Below, piece after piece: positions 17,302 to 27,255 of a stretch of DNA of 64,000 nucleotides. The DNA is from Lewinellaceae bacterium (GTDB lineage Bacteria; Bacteroidota; Bacteroidia; Chitinophagales; Saprospiraceae). The position numbers and the translations under genes are program-made. The DNA lies in contig JADJFA010000023.1 of assembly GCA_016708875.1 (NCBI GenBank), forward strand, positions 1-64,000. The letters are read 5' to 3'. The notes beneath the pieces are model-generated. The model did not search any database, was not told the DNA's origin, and saw only the letters and a list, made by a program, of their open reading frames with translations. Within the stretch, counting starts at the first letter, position 1. Each line of letters opens with the position of its first letter.

Positions 17302-17454
17302 GAGCATGTTGGGGATTTTTTCATTGGGCCAAAGCTTTTTTGCCTTTTTAACCTTTTTTCCGTCACGTAACATACACTATGCTCCTTCAAAAACGCAAAA
17401 ACGGACGAAAAAAGCCCTCGTTTTTGCCTCCAGCAAAAAATCCCCAACATGCTC
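17302..17454. mobile_element. MITE-like element, 153 bp, with TAA target duplication
   Basis: Terminal inverted repeats of 20 bp (GAGCATGTTGGGGATTTTTT at 17302-17321 and its complement at 17435-17454) are bordered by direct TAA repeats (17299-17301, 17455-17457). A TNA duplication and the GAG-start TIR fit IS5-type elements. There is no ORF inside. It occupies most of the 303-bp gap between accD and the next gene. Confidence 0.75.
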
Positions 17455-17541
17455 TAATGGCGATGACCAAAATTTAAAAATTCGTTTTACAACAGCGCAA
17501 ACTCGCGCTTCGCTGTATCTTGATAAAAAAGATAATTCATT

Positions 17542-19234
17542 ATGAAAAATCATCTACCTCTTCCCATTCTTTCCACTTTGTTGTTGACCCTTCTTTTCAA
17601 CAACCACCTGAACGCACAATGCAACAGCCAACCCTGTCAGATCCCGACCCCCTCGGCGGACGCTCAAGAAGCCTGCATTTTGCCAAGCCCCTCGGCATTA
17701 GACTGTTATTATGGCGCTACTACGCCTTCTATCCCAGTATCTTTCCCTCCTACATGGTGTACCTCCATCGAAAACAATCACTTTTTTGCCTTTACGGCAG
17801 ATGCTCCAACGGCATCTTTTGAAATATGTACATTTGATTGTACACAGGGGAATGCTGTTCAAGCGGCCATATTAGAAACATCGGATTGTATCAATTTTCA
17901 ATTTGTGTCACCCTGTCTTGGGAATATTCAATCGGGGTCTTGTCAGGCTCTGATGGCCTCCGGTCTTAACCCAGGGCAAGTGTACTATCTCATGATTGAC
18001 GGAAGTGCCGGGGCGCTTTGTGATTACGCGATCAATGGAGCAATCCCGACTATCTATAACCACACTGGCACCGCTTGCATACCAAGTTTGTCAAGCAGCA
18101 CTTATAGCACCAGTACAGTTTCGATGTGGACGATACTCCCCCCAACAGCAGGCAGCATTCAGGGAAATCCTATCAGTGCTTCTGTGAACATCGTTTGGGC
18201 AGAAGCCGGTCCAGCCCAGGTGTGCGCCAAGTCGCTCTCTTGCTTAAACGCCCCCACCGAGTGCATCGACATTATCGTATATGAACATGTGGAGAGCACA
18301 GAAACAGTCGAGCTTTGCCAAAATTACACTGTGGATTGCGCAGGGCAGACCTTTTCAAGTCCGGGCAATTACACGGTCACGCTCGGTTCTTATCTGGGTT
18401 GCGACAGTGTGGTCAACTGCATAGTGACGGTAATCCCGACCGTCCATACAAATGAGTCTGTGCACATGTGCCAAGGCGAGTCAGTGATGTGTGCAGGAGA
18501 GGAGTTTTTCGCTCCGGGCAATTTTCCCGTTACCTTGCCCGCATATCAAGGTTGCGATAGTGTGGTACATTGTATTGTAAGCGTGGTACCTACCATCCTC
18601 ATGAATTTGGGCATAAAGTATATTTGTGAAGGCACTTGTTTCCAAGTGGGCGATTCGCTGTATTGCAATGCTGGCAGTTATGTTCAAATTTTAAATTCCG
18701 CATCAGGCTGTGATAGCATCGTTTCATTCGAGCTGGTTGTACTGACAACCAACAACGCTGCTGATTTCCAAGCCCCTCAAGGTCAGACACTTACCTGCGC
18801 AAACCCAAGCCTAAGCCTTCATGGCATCAACCAACCCAACTTAGCCCATTTTTGGAAAAACACCCAGGGCGACACTTTGAGCACCGCCTCCTCTTTCACT
18901 GTAAATACGTCAGGCAATTACATACACCAAGTGGTATTGAGCCAGGGAGGGACTACTTGTGAAGCGTCAAAAAAGATACTCATCAAGCTAAATAACACGC
19001 CACCACCGGTCACCGCGATGGGTGGTACCCTTGATGCCACCCATCCAACGGTGCAGCTCATGGGCCACAGCATTATTTCAGGAGTCACCTATTCTTGGAC
19101 GGGGCCAAATGGGTTTACCTCCTCGCAGAAAAAAACCGATCGTATCGGTACCCGGATTTTACACACTCACAGTTACTTACCCCCAAACTGGTTGTAGCAA
19201 CACTATTACAGTGGAAGTGATCATGATGGCTTAA
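17542..19234 (+). CDS. Cys-rich secreted repeat protein, frameshifted near the C-terminus
   Basis: A signal peptide (LSTLLLTLLFNNHLNAQ) is followed by about 535 residues rich in Cys pairs. Three copies of a ~70-residue repeat occur around residues 250-420, each with a C-x-G-x-x-F/Y, a GNxxVTL strand and GCDSVV near its end. The frame breaks at the A7 run at 19129-19135; beyond it the other frame reads PIVSVPGFYTLTVTYPQTGC and ends VEVIMMA at 19234. No T9SS domain follows, so the 3' end may also be missing. It resembles Bacteroidota surface adhesin or PKD-like proteins, with no assigned function. Confidence 0.75.
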
Positions 19235-19282
19235 GGCTTTTGAGTAACTGGTTTGCACCCTTTTCTAAAATCAGTTTTGGGT

Positions 19283-19323
19283 AAAAAAACAGCCCTTTCC
19301 GAAAATTTTCGGGAAGGGCTGTT
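19283..19323 (-). terminator. Terminator after the DUF1501 gene (possibly bidirectional)
   Basis: 18-bp arms (19288-19305 and 19306-19323) with one mismatch. On the minus strand they are followed by seven T (19283-19287 and beyond), 22 bp past the DUF1501 stop. Confidence 0.75.
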
Positions 19324-19344
19324 GCATTTTTAATTGATTGAAAA

Positions 19345-20917
19345 TCAAATAACCACCAACATTTTTGTCACCGTAGAACCATTCACTTTTACCTGATAAA
19401 AGTAATTGCCCGGACGAAGGTCGCTGCGGTTGTAAGTAACGCGGTGGGTGCCAGAAGGATAGGAACCCTCAGCCACCGTTTGTAACACGCGCCCGCCCAT
19501 ATCCAACAATGAAATGACCACATAACCGCCCTCGCTCGTAAAAGTGAAAGTAGTCGCGCCATGGAACGGATTCGGGTAATTGCCTACATCCATTACATCA
19601 GGTTTGTGAATCACCTGGGTGCCGGACTGTCCTGCTTTGAAGATCGGCAAAATCGGAAATGTTTGGCCGAGGATGCTCTCCGGGTTGGCTATTCCAAACC
19701 AATCTTTCAAGGCGCTGGCATAAATCGAACGGAAATCATGCTGCATGTCCACGTCATAAGAAACCAATGGAGTGCTCGGTATCACAGGATTGTCGCCAAT
19801 GATACCGGGGATGACTTCTTTACCAAAAACGAACAAAGGCGCCGCTGCACCATGGTCGGTGCCAATACTTGCGTTAGAACCAATGGTACGGCCAAATTCC
19901 GAGAAGGTCATGCCCGCCACGCGGTCGTCCACGCCCAAAAGTTTCAGGTCGTTTTGGAATGCCCCGATGGCATCTGATACCATCTTCAAAAGATAAGCAT
20001 GTGCTCCTTCTGCATTGCCAAATGTGCCATCCACCTGTTCACTATGGGTGTCAAATCCACCCAATTCAACAATGTAAATCGGGGTTTTCAAACCACCGCT
20101 AATCAATTGAGCAACAATGCGCAACTGCTCGGCCAATCTGTTTTGCGCCGGATACTGCCCCAAATTTTGGCCATTTTCAGCCGCATTTTTCACCGTGTCA
20201 TAATACACCTGTGCTTGCTGCGTCACCAAGCGGATGAATTCCAATTCCTGGCCATACGGCGTATTCGGTGCTGGCTCCGGAATGTCGTTGACGAACTGGT
20301 AGAAGGCTGTTGGGTCGGCGATGCCCATGCCCACCGGCACAGTTGTACCCATTAATGCAAGCGACACTACAGGACCGATTTGAATGGCAAGTGGGTCGGG
20401 ATTGTCAGGATTGGGATACCCATCGGGATAGAGTGGGTGTTGGCTTTGCAAATAACGACCAGCCCAACCTGTTTCGAGGTATTGGTCCGAATCTGCGCCC
20501 GACATCCAAATGTCTGTAGAACGGAAGTGGGAATAATCTTGATTGGGATAGCCCACATTCTGCACCACCGACACCAAGCCATCATTGTACATATCCCTCA
20601 GGGCAGTCATGCCCGGATGAAGGCCGTTTTTTAATCGTGCCGTCCAGACTAAGTATTTGGTTTTCATTGATCAGCACATTGGCGCGATTGGCCGCAAGGT
20701 TGTCGTACTGATCTAAAGGGATGAATGTATTAAGACCATCATTGCCGCCATTCAATTGGATGAGCACCAGGACGCGGTCTTGAGGGTTGCCGCCCTCGGC
20801 CAATGCGCGGAGGAATGGCACTTGTGCCATGGTATTCATGGCAAAGCCTTGGTGCTGGAATGTCGCCCATGCAGCAGCGAGGCCCGTATTGCGGAGAAAA
20901 CTTCTTCTTTTCATCAT
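19345..20917 (-). CDS. DUF1501 protein with T9SS sorting domain, frameshifted
   Basis: The N-terminus (from 20917) carries a Tat-like start MMKRRSFLRNTGLAAAW and RVLVLIQLNGGNDGLNTFIP, the DUF1501 opening. The frame breaks at the T6 run at 20627-20632 and continues as IKNGLHPGMTALRDMYNDG, with SHFRSTDIWMSG, GGFDTHSEQ, GMTFSEFGRTIGSN and DHGAAAPLFVFGK, the sulfatase-like metal-site pattern. The C-terminus (GNYPNPFHGATTFTFTSEGG to GNYFYQVKVNGSTVTKMLVV) is a T9SS type A domain. DUF1501 proteins are exported, of unknown catalytic role, and nearly always next to DUF1800, as here. Confidence 0.9.
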
Positions 20918-21012
20918 TTATTAATTTGATAATTAGCCAATTGTAGAATTTGATAATTAAGGAATTAGGCAATTTGATAATTATCACATTATCAAATAAG
21001 CCCCTTATCAAA
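20918..21012. repeat. AT-rich repeat array (aatttgataatta) with inverted copies
   Basis: Three direct copies of a ~13-nt motif face two inverted copies (TTATCAAAT) in the gap between DUF1501 and DUF1800. No promoter is evident within it. Confidence 0.6.
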
Positions 21013-22791
21013 TTATATCAATTGATATTCAGCCAAATTCATAACGTATTTGTGCAAACTTGCCAGCCTGAACAAGACCGTTTGGTAAGCCATTGGGTCG
21101 CCGGGGTTGTTGATATACGCGTTCCAGGCGTCCGTCCAATAATGATCGCTGAACTGACCAGAAAGCAGGATGCTTTTAAGGAATGTCTTTTTCAACACTG
21201 ATATAGGCATAGGGTACAACAATGCCAGCATATCGTCAATCAAAGCGTTGGGGTCACTTGGGTCTGAGAACTGTGCTGCAAAAGCAATGTGGTTAATGAT
21301 CAGCTTCTCCGTCCCAACGTCTACCCCTTGGAAGGCCATTACATCTGTAAGGATGTTGCGATTGCGGATGGTATCATTGCTGATCCATACCCGATAAAAG
21401 TTGGGCGATTGGCGGTAAGCTGGCCAGCCAGCCACGTTGGGCGGATCGCCTGGCAGCATTTGCAAACCACCGCAGAAAAAGTTGATACTGAGGCGAATAA
21501 AGTATTGATCGTAAAGGGTAGGACTGGGAAGGCTTAGGTTGTAGTTGCGCAAAACACCTACCGTCAAATCCAGCGGCGTTTTGATTTGGCAACCCTTATT
21601 CACCGCATCAAAGAAGTGTTCACTCAATAACAGCGCACGCATCACAGGGGCGATTTCGTAGTTGTTGTCCCGGAAAACCTGTGCCAGGGGTTCAATCACA
21701 TTTGTTTCTACATCTGCATCAATTTTGTAGTAAACAAAAAAGCGGTAAATCTCGCGGCATATAAAAAGCGAGACCTCATCTTTTTGGAAAATCATGTTCA
21801 AGAGCGCGTCCAAATCTGCCTCTCCGTTATTGCTTCCCTGAAGAATGGTGTTGTTGTAAAATGGAGAAAAAACCTTGATGCCTACATCATGCAATTGCTG
21901 GACGAAAATCGTTTCCAGCGTTTGTGGATTTAGGGTCCAACCTGTCAATATACGGGCCGCAACCACCACATCATCTTCCGAGTATGTATTGGCCGATTCT
22001 TTTCCGACGGTAAATAGCTCCTGAAGTTCGCGCGAATAATTCTCATCGGGCGAGGCCACATTGTTTAGGTAGCCATTGAGGAAATAGAGCATCAATGGAT
22101 CAAGCGTCACGGCTTTTACAAAAGCTTTGAAATTGCCCAAGGCATGGGCCCGCAGCATCTTATTGTGGTTATAGACCGTTTTACCACTGAAAATCGCCTC
22201 AGTTTTCGTGGCAAAGTGGTTGTGCCAGAACAGCGTCATTTTCTCCTGAATATTGGCCTCCCCTTCTATCATTCGGTTGAGCCACCAGCCGCGCCAACTT
22301 TCTATCCTGTAACCCTCTGCTTCAACATCATAAGCAGCATTGACCCAAGTTTGGCCGGAGGGCACATTCGGGTCAAAGTATGGTGCGGCGGGGTTGTCGT
22401 AATTGTTCACCGGAGGCGGGGGAGGCGTGGCGGGCACATTGAGCACGGCATCTACTGCTGCCGCCGCATTTCCGAGCGCGAGCATTTGTTCGAGATGTGC
22501 TTGCTTCAGTCCGAAAGTAGTGCGTCGCAACAGGTGGGCTGCTTCAGCTTTTGTCCAGGGGCCTTGGTAAGGATCAAGACCACCCTGGAGGGTAAATTCG
22601 GTGGTGAGCGCACTCGCATTTGCTAATGCTTCGGCAGGTAAAGCGCCCTCCTTCGCCAAGGCTTCGGAGTTGAGAGCACCCGCCTTCGCTAAAGCTTCGG
22701 CGGGTAAAGGTGCCAAATGTTCAATTTTGACACTTGCGCCCTTGGCCATTTTTTTAATAAATCGCCTGCGGGAAAGTTTGAAATCGCCCAT
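21013..22791 (-). CDS. DUF1800 family protein with an inserted palindromic-repeat peptide
   Basis: 592 residues. After a Tat-like start (KLSRRRFIKKMAKGA) the DUF1800 core runs from about residue 80: AEAAHLLRRTTFGLKQ, NRMIEGEANIQEKMTLFWHN, HFATKTEAI, LNNVASPDENYSRELQELFT (the N-x-R-E-L-x-E-L-F motif) and VVVAARILTGWTLNPQ. The family is of unknown function, exported with DUF1501, and transcribed upstream of it here. Between residues 27 and 62 lies a foreign-looking Ala/Leu-rich stretch with three PAEALAKAGAL-type repeats, encoded by palindromic DNA. Confidence 0.92.
   Translation of the reverse strand: MGDFKLSRRRFIKKMAKGASVKIEHLAPLPAEALAKAGALNSEALAKEGALPAEALANASALTTEFTLQGGLDPYQGPWTKAEAAHLLRRTTFGLKQAHLEQMLALGNAAAAVDAVLNVPATPPPPPVNNYDNPAAPYFDPNVPSGQTWVNAAYDVEAEGYRIESWRGWWLNRMIEGEANIQEKMTLFWHNHFATKTEAIFSGKTVYNHNKMLRAHALGNFKAFVKAVTLDPLMLYFLNGYLNNVASPDENYSRELQELFTVGKESANTYSEDDVVVAARILTGWTLNPQTLETIFVQQLHDVGIKVFSPFYNNTILQGSNNGEADLDALLNMIFQKDEVSLFICREIYRFFVYYKIDADVETNVIEPLAQVFRDNNYEIAPVMRALLLSEHFFDAVNKGCQIKTPLDLTVGVLRNYNLSLPSPTLYDQYFIRLSINFFCGGLQMLPGDPPNVAGWPAYRQSPNFYRVWISNDTIRNRNILTDVMAFQGVDVGTEKLIINHIAFAAQFSDPSDPNALIDDMLALLYPMPISVLKKTFLKSILLSGQFSDHYWTDAWNAYINNPGDPMAYQTVLFRLASLHKYVMNLAEYQLI
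22612..22711. repeat. Coding palindromic repeats inside the DUF1800 gene (3 copies)
   Basis: Three ~33-bp units (about 22612-22643, 22646-22677, 22678-22711), each with CGCCTTCGCTAAAGCTTCGG as the core and complementary ends (best in unit 3: ACCCGCC... GGCGGGT). Translated on the minus strand they give PAEALAKAGAL, SEALAKEGAL and PAEALANASAL. Related copies lie outside genes at 22809-22863 and 44902-44929. Confidence 0.75.
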
Positions 22792-22808
22792 AAGTGAGAG
22801 ATGTGGTT

Positions 22809-22863
22809 GCCCGCCTTCGTTATTTCTCCGTTAACTATAACGGATAAAAACTACGGCGGGTAA
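22809..22863. repeat. Intergenic copy of the cccgccttcg/cggcggg palindrome
   Basis: CCCGCCTTCG on the left and CTACGGCGGG on the right flank an inner palindrome (TCCGTTAACTATAACGGA). It lies just upstream of the DUF1800 start, so it is in that gene's leader. Confidence 0.6.
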
Positions 22864-23041
22864 AGGTGAAAGATGTGAGAAAAACCGGTGCGCGGCAAAG
22901 ACGGGACAAGATGCGAAAATGTTATATTGTGGAGTGTTAAATTTTAGAGGTATTCTTAGCATTTCCAGAAATGCAAATCACTGGCAAAACTGATTGTTAT
23001 CAAGTAAAAGTGGCAAGACGGCTTCTACATTTGTGGTCGGT

Positions 23042-23437
23042 ATGCGTCAGCTTACAATCCTTCTTTTTACACTGGTCATCAGTTTTCAGGCATTTTATAA
23101 TGTCGGGGTTACTGTTTATTGGCTCGCCAATCGCACCTTTATCGCCACCAACCTTTGTGAAAACCGAAATGACCCAAAGAAACATTGCGAAGGGAAGTGT
23201 TACCTGAATAAGAAAATTTCCGAAACACCTGACAACGCTCCTGCAAATAGCGAAAGGAAAAGTTCAAACCTCAAAAAAGGCATTGAACTGGCAGACATTG
23301 CGTCACAATTCCCAGCATTGACTCCCCCAGGTATTTCAACCGAACAACCTGCTTCGATTCAGGGGGAACAAAATCTTTACAGATTTACAGTTGAGAAAAG
23401 CATCTTCCACCCACCTCCATCTTTCGCTGGCGTCTGA
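23042..23437 (+). CDS. Small membrane protein with Cys motif, copper-island gene
   Basis: About 131 residues from ATG 23042 (MRQLTILLFTLVISFQAF...). One N-terminal hydrophobic segment is followed by NLCENRNDPKKHCEGKCYLN, with three cysteines (CEN...HCEGKC) also seen in small proteins of Bacteroidota copper and other metal clusters. The C-terminal part is low-complexity and poorly conserved in appearance. It is the first gene of the plus-strand copper island. A role in metal binding or sensing is inference from context only. Confidence 0.7.
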   Translation: MRQLTILLFTLVISFQAFYNVGVTVYWLANRTFIATNLCENRNDPKKHCEGKCYLNKKISETPDNAPANSERKSSNLKKGIELADIASQFPALTPPGISTEQPASIQGEQNLYRFTVEKSIFHPPPSFAGV

Positions 23438-23644
23438 ATTTTCAGGGGTATTTTCTGGCTTATTGCTTTGGCCAGCTCAATTTTATCATTTTTTTCTGAG
23501 CACTTGGCGCTTTGCCTTTTGGCAGCATCTGGAGTTAGTTTCTGTGTCTGATATTGCGTCAAATGCGATTTCTGTGGACGTGTTTGCGGCACAGGAGCTA
23601 CTGCATTCTATCCATCACACTCAAACAGTTTTAAAATTTCAAAC

Positions 23645-24453
23645 ATGAAAAAATTTATAACCGGGCTTTTCGCCCTTGCAAGCCTTTCACTGGTTTTATC
23701 CAATTGTAGAGAGACGGAAGATCCAATCGCGGGCTTCGGTTCCGTCACTTTTGAATTTGAAAATCGCGCTGGCGACGACAATCTGGTATTTGGCACAAAT
23801 TACATAAATGCCAATGGCGATACCATGAAATTCAGTCAATTTGACTACTTCATATCGAATTTTGTCCTCGTGAATTCTGATGGGACGGAGTATACGGTGC
23901 CGAAAGACTCTTGCTATTTCCTCTGCAAGCACAACGACGCAGATTCCCGCGAGGTTACGATCAACAACATTCCGGCTGGCGATTACAAATCCCTTCGCTT
24001 TGTTATCGGTGTAGATAGTGCGAAAAGTGTGACCGACATTTCAGCGCGCACGGGCGTTCTTGATCCAGCTGCGGGTGCTTCAGGCATGTATTGGGCCTGG
24101 AATTCAGGATATATTTTCGTAAAAGTGGAAGGCACTTCACCACAAGCACCACTTAACGCTGGCGCTGGAGAACGCATTTTTCAATATCATACAGGCCTTT
24201 TGGAGGTAAAGACACCCCAACCTTGAACAATCTGAAAACGGTGACGATCAACCTCACTGACGAAAACGCCAAGGTTCGGCAGGACAAATCAGCCGTTCAA
24301 TTTCATATTTATGTTGATTTGCTGGAAATGTTTACCTCGCCGACTAACATCAGTGTGGCAACTAATCCGTTATCTCATGCTGGCCCATTTTCAAAAACAG
24401 TGGCAGATAACTATGCCGACATGTTCAAATTGGACCATGTTCACAACCCATAA
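23645..24453 (+). CDS. MbnP-like copper-binding lipoprotein, frameshifted
   Basis: A lipobox-type signal (LASLSLVLSNC) precedes an MbnP-family domain: FGSVTFEFENRAGDDNLVFG, FSQFDYFISNFVLVNSDGTE, DYKSLRFVIGVDSAKSV and the signature GMYWAWNSGYIFVKVEG. The frame breaks at a T4 run (24198-24201). The second frame (GKDTPTLNNLKTVTINLTDE to ADMFKLDHVHNP, end 24453) completes a ~270-residue protein. In methanotrophs MbnP is a periplasmic copper protein in which a tryptophan is converted to kynurenine by its partner MbnH. The next gene encodes an MbnH-like di-heme enzyme. The two Trp residues in WAW are candidate targets. Confidence 0.85.
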
Positions 24454-24521
24454 TGCTTTAGGGTACTTCGGAGCGGCGATGCTTTATCGTCGCTCCGAAA
24501 ATTTCAAATAACATACAGAAA

Positions 24522-25564
24522 ATGAAAAAATTAAGCAGCCCTCTATTCGTAGTGATTTTACTTTCGGGGCATTTGGCCTGTAAAAAGGATGTCCCAAATT
24601 TGGCAGAGGAATTCAAGTTTTCCATCCCGAGCAACTTCCCTGCACCAAGCTACGATTTCTCAAAAAACGAAATCACGAAGGAAGGTTTTGAACTCGGTAG
24701 ACGGTTGTTTTATGACCCGATTTTAAGTCGGGACAGTACAATTTCCTGTGGCGACTGCCATATCAGTTTTTCTGCGTTTAGCCACCCTGACCACGGCGTG
24801 AGCCATGGTATTGATGGACTTTTAGGCAAGCGAAATGCCCCTGCGGTGCAAAATATGGCCTGGCGCACCTCCTTTTTTTGGGACGGCGGTGTGCCAAACC
24901 TGGACCTTGTGCCACTCAACGCCATCCAAAATCCTGTGGAAATGGACGAATCCCCAGCCAGAGTCGTGCATAAACTCAATCTTCATACGGAGTATCCTGC
25001 ACTTTTCGGGCAGTATTTCCAGGGCAGGACACGGTCACAGGTGCATCCATGCTCAAAGCACTTTCGCAGTTCATGGCGATGCTTGTCAGTGCAGACAGTC
25101 GCTACGACAAATATGTTCGGGGCGAAACGGGTGGGACACTTAACCCCGATGAAATTACTGGCCTTGAATTATTTAAGATAAAGTGTGCGGCTTGTCATGC
25201 AACGGATCTTTTCACTGACCAGAGTTTCCGAAACAATGGCATTTTGAATGATTTCAGCAACGATGCCGGACGGAACGAAGTCAGCACTTTTCCAGATGAC
25301 ATTGGCAAATTTGCAGTGCCTTCTCTTCGAAACGTGCAGAAAACTGCGCCTTATATGCACAACGGCAAATTCCCCACACTTGAATCAGTATTGGAGCATT
25401 ACACTTCAGGGGTAAAGGATTCACCAACGCTCGATCCGCTTTTGAAACAAAATGGACAACTAGGAATCGCTTTGACTGAAAGTGAAAAAAAACAAATTAT
25501 CTCATTCCTGAAAACCCTGACCGACGAAGCGTTCATACGCGACACTCGTTTTCAAAAAAACTGA
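24522..25564 (+). CDS. Di-heme cytochrome c peroxidase / MbnH-MauG-like enzyme, frameshifted
   Basis: A lipobox-type signal (LSGHLACKKD) and two c-type heme sites, CGDCH (in DSTISCGDCHISFSAF) and CAACH (IKCAACHATDLF). It has the MauG/CcpA landmarks FELGRRLFYDPILSRD, GLLGKRNAPAVQNMAW and FAVPSLRNVQKTAPYMHNGK. The frame breaks at about 25020-25030 and continues as DTVTGASMLKALSQFMAMLV; the total is ~345 residues. Such enzymes use a bis-Fe(IV) state to oxidise tryptophan or tyrosine residues on a partner protein, or reduce peroxide. Its place directly after the MbnP-like gene argues for the first role. Confidence 0.88.
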
Positions 25565-25650
25565 GTTAGATTGGATTCATCACGCTTCATAGATATTTTG
25601 CTGCTCTGTGTTTGATTCATGCAGGTAGACTTACCTTTTGTGGCCTAGTC

Positions 25651-26067
25651 ATGAAATCTCGGCGCAAAATCCTTTTCCACTTATTATGTCTGTTCCTTGG
25701 TCTGTCGCCCAGCAGTGCTTTGGCGTGTGGCGACATGGACGCCGACCATGTGTCGAGGTTTCATCACGAGCATGACTCGTCTACACACCAGCACGGGATA
25801 GTGCAATCCCATGATCATCACGCCCATAGTGATGACGGTTGTGGCACAGATGACCAGCCTTGCCCGGAAGATGAAAGCGGACATTGTCATTGCCCGGGTT
25901 GTGGCGCTTCCTGTCATATTACTGTTTTGTTTTCAGTTGCGGAAGCCGCCATTTTCAACCCATTAATGCTCGATGCTTCATTGCAACGTCAGGCCTTTTA
26001 CTTCGCCGAGCACCTGCCAGAAGCCGTGTACTTTCCTATTTGGCAACCCCCTAAGTTGGCGGCTTGA
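25651..26067 (+). CDS. Exported His/Cys-rich protein, probable metal binder
   Basis: 138 residues from ATG 25651. A signal peptide (ILFHLLCLFLGLSPSSALA) is followed by a His/Asp-rich stretch HHEHDSSTHQHGIVQSHDHH, then Cys pairs (GCGTDDQPC, HCHCPGCGASC). The C-terminus is ordinary (FYFAEHLPEAVYFPIWQPPK). The composition fits a periplasmic copper, zinc or nickel buffer. It lies between the MbnH-like gene and the copper lipoprotein of the island. The exact metal is not known. Confidence 0.7.
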   Translation: MKSRRKILFHLLCLFLGLSPSSALACGDMDADHVSRFHHEHDSSTHQHGIVQSHDHHAHSDDGCGTDDQPCPEDESGHCHCPGCGASCHITVLFSVAEAAIFNPLMLDASLQRQAFYFAEHLPEAVYFPIWQPPKLAA

Positions 26068-26094
26068 TATCACGTCAGCCCGACGTGTGTGTAT

Positions 26095-26177
26095 CCCGGA
26101 ACGCTGTTCCGGGGTAAATCTCTCGGAATAGGGTTCCAGGTATTTCTTAATTATTTTCTCCGGAACAGCGTTCCGGG
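26095..26177. repeat. Paired palindromes cccggaacgctgttccggg
   Basis: Two nearly identical 18-bp self-complementary units (26095-26112 and 26160-26177), themselves inverted relative to each other, 47 nt apart. They lie in the leader of the metal-binding lipoprotein gene. Confidence 0.7.
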
Positions 26178-26198
26178 TTACATTTCAACCATCATTTT

Positions 26199-27209
26199 AT
26201 GAAAAATATGCTCATCGCGGGCTTTGCGCTCGCTTTGTTGGTCGTGGCTTTTTCCGCCTGTAAAAATGACCACTCCAAAAACGCTTCCAGCTCCACCGAA
26301 GCCGCTGCACCAGGTACCAGTTACATCTGCCCAATGAACTGCGAAAAGGGCAAAACCTACGACCAACCCGGCTCCTGCCCAGTTTGTCACATGGATCTGG
26401 AACCGATGAAAGTCGAAGTAGAAGCCAACAAAGCCGAGTATTTCACGGCTTTTTCAGCCAATCCAGCCCAACTTGAATCAGGTAAATCAGCCATGCTCTC
26501 CTTCACACCCAAGATGAAAGGCAGCGAATCCGCCCCGGTGCCGCTCGACCTCGTACACGAGAAAAAGATGCACCTCATCCTCGTAAGTGACGACCTTTCT
26601 TGGTTCGACCATATTCACCCGGAATATCAGGCCAGTGGCGCTTATGAAATCAAAGTGCTGGACAAGGGAGAAAAATTCACCAGCGGTCGCGGCCATAACG
26701 AAACGCAATTTGATGCAGGTGGCAAGTACTGGGCATTCACAGATTACAAACCGCTTGGAGCTTTGAATCAGGTGAACAAAACCGAACTTAACGTTGCTGG
26801 AAAATCTGCCAAAACCAACGCTTACACCGAGCAAAATTTAAGCGCTACCGTGGATGGATACACGGTGAATTTCGATTCGCACGGCTCGGCCATCACTTCA
26901 GGCACACCCGGCCATCTTCATATTGAAATTATGGAAAAAGGGCAGCGAATCACGCCAGACAAAATTGAAAACTATCTCGGTGCGAAAGCCCACGTGGTGC
27001 TGATCGAAACCACAACAAAAGAATTCGTTCACGTTCATCCGGAAGCCATTGGCAACGAATTGGAGATGAACACTACTTTCGCCAAACCCGGCACTTATCG
27101 CGGTTGGTTGCAATTCCAAACGAATGGCAAAGTCCACACAGCGGATTTTGTGCTTAAGGTGATGGAAGGAAAGTCAGGTGCTACTGGACACGAAGGACAT
27201 AACCATTGA
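26199..27209 (+). CDS. Lipoprotein with heavy-metal-binding (YHMD-like) domain
   Basis: 336 residues. Lipobox LVVAFSAC, then the Cys/Met/His module YICPMNCEKGKTYDQPGSCP continuing VCHMDLEPM (about residues 46-75), the heavy-metal-binding domain common in Bacteroidota Cus systems. The rest contains repeated His/Met-rich strands (HEKKMHLILVSDDLSWFDHI, SGTPGHLHIEIM, EFVHVHPEAIG) and ends with GHEGHNH. It is probably a periplasmic or outer-membrane copper/silver chaperone feeding the CusA/B/C pump encoded 46 bp downstream. Confidence 0.85.
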   Translation: MKNMLIAGFALALLVVAFSACKNDHSKNASSSTEAAAPGTSYICPMNCEKGKTYDQPGSCPVCHMDLEPMKVEVEANKAEYFTAFSANPAQLESGKSAMLSFTPKMKGSESAPVPLDLVHEKKMHLILVSDDLSWFDHIHPEYQASGAYEIKVLDKGEKFTSGRGHNETQFDAGGKYWAFTDYKPLGALNQVNKTELNVAGKSAKTNAYTEQNLSATVDGYTVNFDSHGSAITSGTPGHLHIEIMEKGQRITPDKIENYLGAKAHVVLIETTTKEFVHVHPEAIGNELEMNTTFAKPGTYRGWLQFQTNGKVHTADFVLKVMEGKSGATGHEGHNH

Positions 27210-27255
27210 TTTCAAAGGCATGACTCAGGTCGTCGGACGTGTTTAGTCAGAAATC

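Noticed and set aside
22601..22834. Plus-strand ORF rich in FAKASAG
   Set aside because: It is the antisense reading of the palindromic insert in DUF1800; the palindrome reads similarly in both strands.
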